Part shown: one piece after another, positions 61,465 to 64,000 of the stretch
Numbering within the stretch: the first letter of the stretch is position 1
How the letters are laid out: each line of letters begins with the position of its first letter
DNA from: CAITWD01 sp963727285
Lineage (GTDB): Bacteria > Actinomycetota > Thermoleophilia > Miltoncostaeales > Miltoncostaeaceae
Direction of reading: 5' to 3'
NCBI GenBank assembly: GCA_963727285.1
Contig: CAVSFF010000001.1
Location: 1-64,000, forward strand
DNA: 64,000 bases
Notes under the pieces: model-generated
The model's database searches: none
Seen by the model: only the letters and a program-made list of their open reading frames with translations
Told to the model about the DNA's origin: nothing
Made by a program: the position numbers and the translations under genes

Positions 61465-63072
61465 GTGGACGCCGCCGACCTGATCATCACGGGGGGTCGG
61501 GTCTGCACGTTGGACCCGGCCCGTCCCCATGCCCGGGCCCTGGCGGTCCGTAACGGCGCCGTCGTGGCTGTGGGGAGCGCGGCCGAGATCGCCGCGTTGC
61601 GCAGCTCGGCGACGACGGTGATCACGGCCGACGGCCTCGTGGCGGTCCCCGGCCTCGTGGACGCGCACTGCCATCCGCTCTGGGGGGCGCGAGCGACGCG
61701 GGACGCCGACCTCACCGGCGCGACCGATCTGGCCTCGGCGCTGGCATCCCTTGCCGCGGCCGGATCCGGGCGCGCACCGGGGGAGTGGGTCGTGGGGCAC
61801 GGGCTCCGGCGCGAGTGGTTCGGCGGCGCGCCGACGGGTGCGGCCCTCGACCCGGTATCCGGCGGGCGCCCGGTGTTTGTCAGCTTCATCGACGGGCACG
61901 GTGCCCTCGCCAACCCGGAGGCGCTGCGCCGCGCCGGTGTCGACGGCCCCCGCGTGTTTGCCGACGCCTCCACGATCGTCTGCGACACCACCGGGACACC
62001 CACCGGCGAGCTGCGCGAGCCGAGCGCGATGGACGCCGTGCGGACGCACATCCCGCCACTCGCGCCGGCCCGTCGCAGGGCGCTCTACCGCGCACAGCTC
62101 GAGCGCATGGCCGCGGTCGGACTGGTGGCAGCCCACGTCATGGACGACAGTCCGGACGACCTCGACGATCTGGACGCCCTCGAACGTGACGGCGACCTGC
62201 CGCTTCGCCTGGTCATCCACATCTGGCTGCAACCCGAGATGGACGATGCCGCCGTAGGCCGGGCGATCGACCGCGCAGCGCGCCGTGGGCGCCGCTGGAG
62301 CACCGGCGCGGTCAAGTTCTTTCTCGACGGGGTCGTCGACCAGGGGACGGCGTGGCTCGGGGCGCCCGATCCGTGCGGCCGCGCGACGTCACCGAACTGG
62401 CCCGACCCGGACCGGTACGCCGAGATCGTGGCGCGCTGCGTGGCGGCCGGCCTCGGATGCGCCACCCACGCGATCGGCGACCGGGCGATCAGGGCGGCGC
62501 TCGACGCCTACGCTGCCGCCGGGCCGCCCCGCCGCGGTGCCTCGCCCTGTCGGATCGAACACGTGGAGTGGTGCGATCCGGACGATCTGGGGAGGTTCGC
62601 CGCCCTCGGGGTGGTCGCGAGCGTGCAGCCCGCCCATGTCGCCTCGCTCGCGGCGAATCCCGAATCGGCGTGGGCCGATCGCCTTGACACGCTCCGGCGC
62701 GGGTGGGGATGGTCATTTGGCGATCTCCAGGCCGCCGGCGCGACGCTGGCGTTCGGATCCGATTGGCCGGTCGCCGCGGCCGATCCGCGTGTCGGAATGA
62801 TGTGGGCGCTCCGCCGCCGCGCGCCCGGGCAGACGGGGCCCGGGTACCGGGAAGACCAGGCCGTGGATGCCGAGACCGCGCTTCGGGCGTACACGACGGG
62901 ACCGGCCCGCGCGGCGGGTGCGGGCTGCGGGGTCTTGACCCCCGGCGCACCCGCGGACATCACCGTGTTTGCCGGCGACCCGCTCGCATGCAGCGCCGAT
63001 GAGATTGCGCAGCTCCCGGTGGTCGCGACAATCGTCGGCGGCGCGATCGCCTATCGGGGCCCCGGTGTCTGA
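61465..63072 (+). CDS. YtcJ-like metal-dependent amidohydrolase
   Basis: 535 residues from GTG 61465. DLIITGGRVCTLDPARPHARALAVRNGAVVAVG is the N-terminal beta-sandwich of the family; metal ligands appear in VPGLVDAHCHPLWGARAT, then CATHAIGDRAIRAALDAY, RIEHVEWC and, near the end, ATLAFGSDWPVAAADP, with the usual ALRAYTTGPARAAG C-terminal motif. It hydrolyses an amide or similar bond; substrate unknown. It sits between bioY and birA, overlapping birA by 8 bp. Confidence 0.88.
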   Translation: MDAADLIITGGRVCTLDPARPHARALAVRNGAVVAVGSAAEIAALRSSATTVITADGLVAVPGLVDAHCHPLWGARATRDADLTGATDLASALASLAAAGSGRAPGEWVVGHGLRREWFGGAPTGAALDPVSGGRPVFVSFIDGHGALANPEALRRAGVDGPRVFADASTIVCDTTGTPTGELREPSAMDAVRTHIPPLAPARRRALYRAQLERMAAVGLVAAHVMDDSPDDLDDLDALERDGDLPLRLVIHIWLQPEMDDAAVGRAIDRAARRGRRWSTGAVKFFLDGVVDQGTAWLGAPDPCGRATSPNWPDPDRYAEIVARCVAAGLGCATHAIGDRAIRAALDAYAAAGPPRRGASPCRIEHVEWCDPDDLGRFAALGVVASVQPAHVASLAANPESAWADRLDTLRRGWGWSFGDLQAAGATLAFGSDWPVAAADPRVGMMWALRRRAPGQTGPGYREDQAVDAETALRAYTTGPARAAGAGCGVLTPGAPADITVFAGDPLACSADEIAQLPVVATIVGGAIAYRGPGV

Positions 63073-63859
63073 CCCGGTGGACCCCCGCGCGGTCGAAGCA
63101 GGCCTCGACGGGCCGGTCGCCGGGCCCGTCGTATGGGCGACCGAGGTGGGGTCGACGAACGACCTCGTCGCCATGCGTGCCCGCGCCGGCGCGGCCGAGG
63201 GGCTCGTCATCGGCGCCGACTTCCAGACCGCGGGCCGCGGACGGCGCGGGCGCGTGTGGGAAGCCGACCCCGGCGCGTCGGTGCTCTTTTCGGTGCTTCT
63301 GCGTCCCCGCAGGTCCGGGAAGGAGATCGGGCTGCTGCCGATCGCCGCCGCCGTCGGTGTCGCCGACGGGCTTGCGCGGATCGGCGTGACGACGGAACTC
63401 GTGTGGCCGAACGACATCACCGTGGACGGCCGCAAGCTCGGGGGCATCCTGTGCGAGCTCGCCAGCACTTCCGGCGAGCTCAGCTGGGCCGTGATCGGGA
63501 TCGGCATCAACGTCGCCCGGTCTCCCGATGTCGAGGCGCCACGGTGGCGGCCGACGAGCGTGAGCGAGATCCGCGGGACTCCGTGCCCGCGGCAGGACGT
63601 CCTCACGTCGGTGCTCGCGGGGGTGTCGGAGTGGTACGCACGCTGGGATGCGGGCGACGATCATGCGATCGCGACGGCGTTCGCCGCGCGTGACGCACTT
63701 GTCGGGCGCGTCGTCCGCGTCGCCACGGGCGACCATGTGGTGACCGGTCGGGCCGACGGGCTCGGCCCCGGTGGGGTACTGCGCCTACGGACGTCCGACG
63801 GCTCCGTGATCGAATTGGGGTCGGGCGAGGTAACCGGAGTGGACCCGCACGACGAATAG
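63065..63859 (+). CDS. birA: Biotin-protein ligase BirA, monofunctional
   Basis: Attaches biotin to the biotin carrier domain of carboxylases through biotinyl-AMP. 264 residues from GTG 63065. WATEVGSTNDLVAMRARAGAAEG leads to the ATP/biotin motif TAGRGRRGRVWEADPGAS (GRGRRGR at 57-63), then ELVWPNDITVDGRKLGGILCEL with the catalytic KLGGIL stretch and GIGINV. No N-terminal DNA-binding domain, so it does not repress genes. Overlaps the amidohydrolase gene; pairs with bioY. Confidence 0.93.
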   Translation: MSDPVDPRAVEAGLDGPVAGPVVWATEVGSTNDLVAMRARAGAAEGLVIGADFQTAGRGRRGRVWEADPGASVLFSVLLRPRRSGKEIGLLPIAAAVGVADGLARIGVTTELVWPNDITVDGRKLGGILCELASTSGELSWAVIGIGINVARSPDVEAPRWRPTSVSEIRGTPCPRQDVLTSVLAGVSEWYARWDAGDDHAIATAFAARDALVGRVVRVATGDHVVTGRADGLGPGGVLRLRTSDGSVIELGSGEVTGVDPHDE

Positions 63860-64000
63860 GGGTACGGACGCCCCATTCGGGGTATGGGTTCCCACGAGGA
63901 CGGTGTGACCAGCGCCCGGCGCCGTGCGCCGGCCGTGGCGGGCACACGCCCACAGTGGGACGTAGTATCGACGAAAGATAGACAGAACCTTGACAAGGCG
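63860..64000. other. Right end, possible promoter
   Basis: No gene. The last 40 bp are AT-richer and contain TTGACA at 63990-63995, which could be the -35 box of a gene beginning beyond the window. Confidence 0.3.

Noticed and set aside
60705..62051. Long N-terminal extension of the response regulator
   Set aside because: The added ~450 residues are antisense to bioY and the amidohydrolase and show no domain; the receiver domain begins exactly at ATG 60704.
1..64000. CRISPR array, rRNA genes, insertion sequences, phage structural genes
   Set aside because: Looked for by eye; no regularly spaced repeats, no rRNA-like stretch, no transposase and no capsid, tail or terminase genes were found. 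The holin-X protein alone does not indicate a prophage.

Overview
The window is 64 kb of high-GC DNA, judged by eye, with dense, mostly short-spaced genes and GTG starts alongside ATG. Ergothioneine genes, a SigB/SigF partner-switching set, DUF2252, DUF3618, holin-X and monofunctional BirA together fit an actinobacterium; Thermoleophilia (Solirubrobacter-like) is my best guess but cannot be fixed from this sequence alone. Several conserved genes are broken by single-base frameshifts, thickest in the first 7 kb. Because this includes glutamyl-tRNA synthetase, indel errors in a draft or metagenome assembly are more likely than mass gene decay.

Layout. 1-7.2 kb holds an aldehyde dehydrogenase, endonuclease IV, gltX, a small membrane protein, tRNA-Pro, a GAF/HisKA_3 sensor kinase and a small unknown protein, most of them frameshifted. 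7.2-10.7 kb is clean sequence: mscL, moeA and a PMT-like glycosyltransferase coupled to a 63-residue protein.

11.05-26.56 kb is a genomic island. tRNA-Thr(TGT) at its left edge has the last part of its sequence, a 46-bp exact stretch, repeated at the right edge. No integrase is visible inside. The cargo reads like an envelope and stress kit: two DUF2252 proteins, two DUF1269-type proteins, DUF1622, a holin-X/DUF3618 membrane operon, a DHA2-type MFS pump, a small potassium channel, a CDF-like metal transporter, an AhpD-like protein and several unknowns. It also carries decayed tRNA ends and a broken pentapeptide-repeat gene.

27-44 kb returns to core-like sequence: an MFS protein, an M15-like peptidase with asnB, membrane proteins, a secreted G1 glutamic peptidase, a third DUF2252, an SF2 helicase, the ergothioneine genes egtB-egtC-egtD, and mutS2 with a Smr domain. 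44-54 kb has a nitroreductase-family protein, tRNA-Arg(TCT), a secreted protein, a 26-residue membrane microprotein, a PAS-GAF-GAF-SpoIIE phosphatase, a BrkB/YihY membrane protein and the partner-switching set (STAS antagonist, sigma factor, RsbW-like kinase, degenerate RsbW-like relative). 54-64 kb has a YciE-like ferritin-fold protein, a DJ-1/PfpI protein, transaldolase, a frameshifted M29 aminopeptidase, TetR, a NarL-type response regulator, and bioY - amidohydrolase - birA at the right end.

How it fits together. The SpoIIE phosphatase could dephosphorylate the STAS protein, which would free the sigma factor from its RsbW-like kinase; the envelope and stress genes on the island are natural candidate targets, although no promoter match was found. 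EgtB, EgtC and EgtD cover the methylation, C-S bond formation and deglutamylation steps of ergothioneine synthesis. BioY imports biotin and BirA attaches it.
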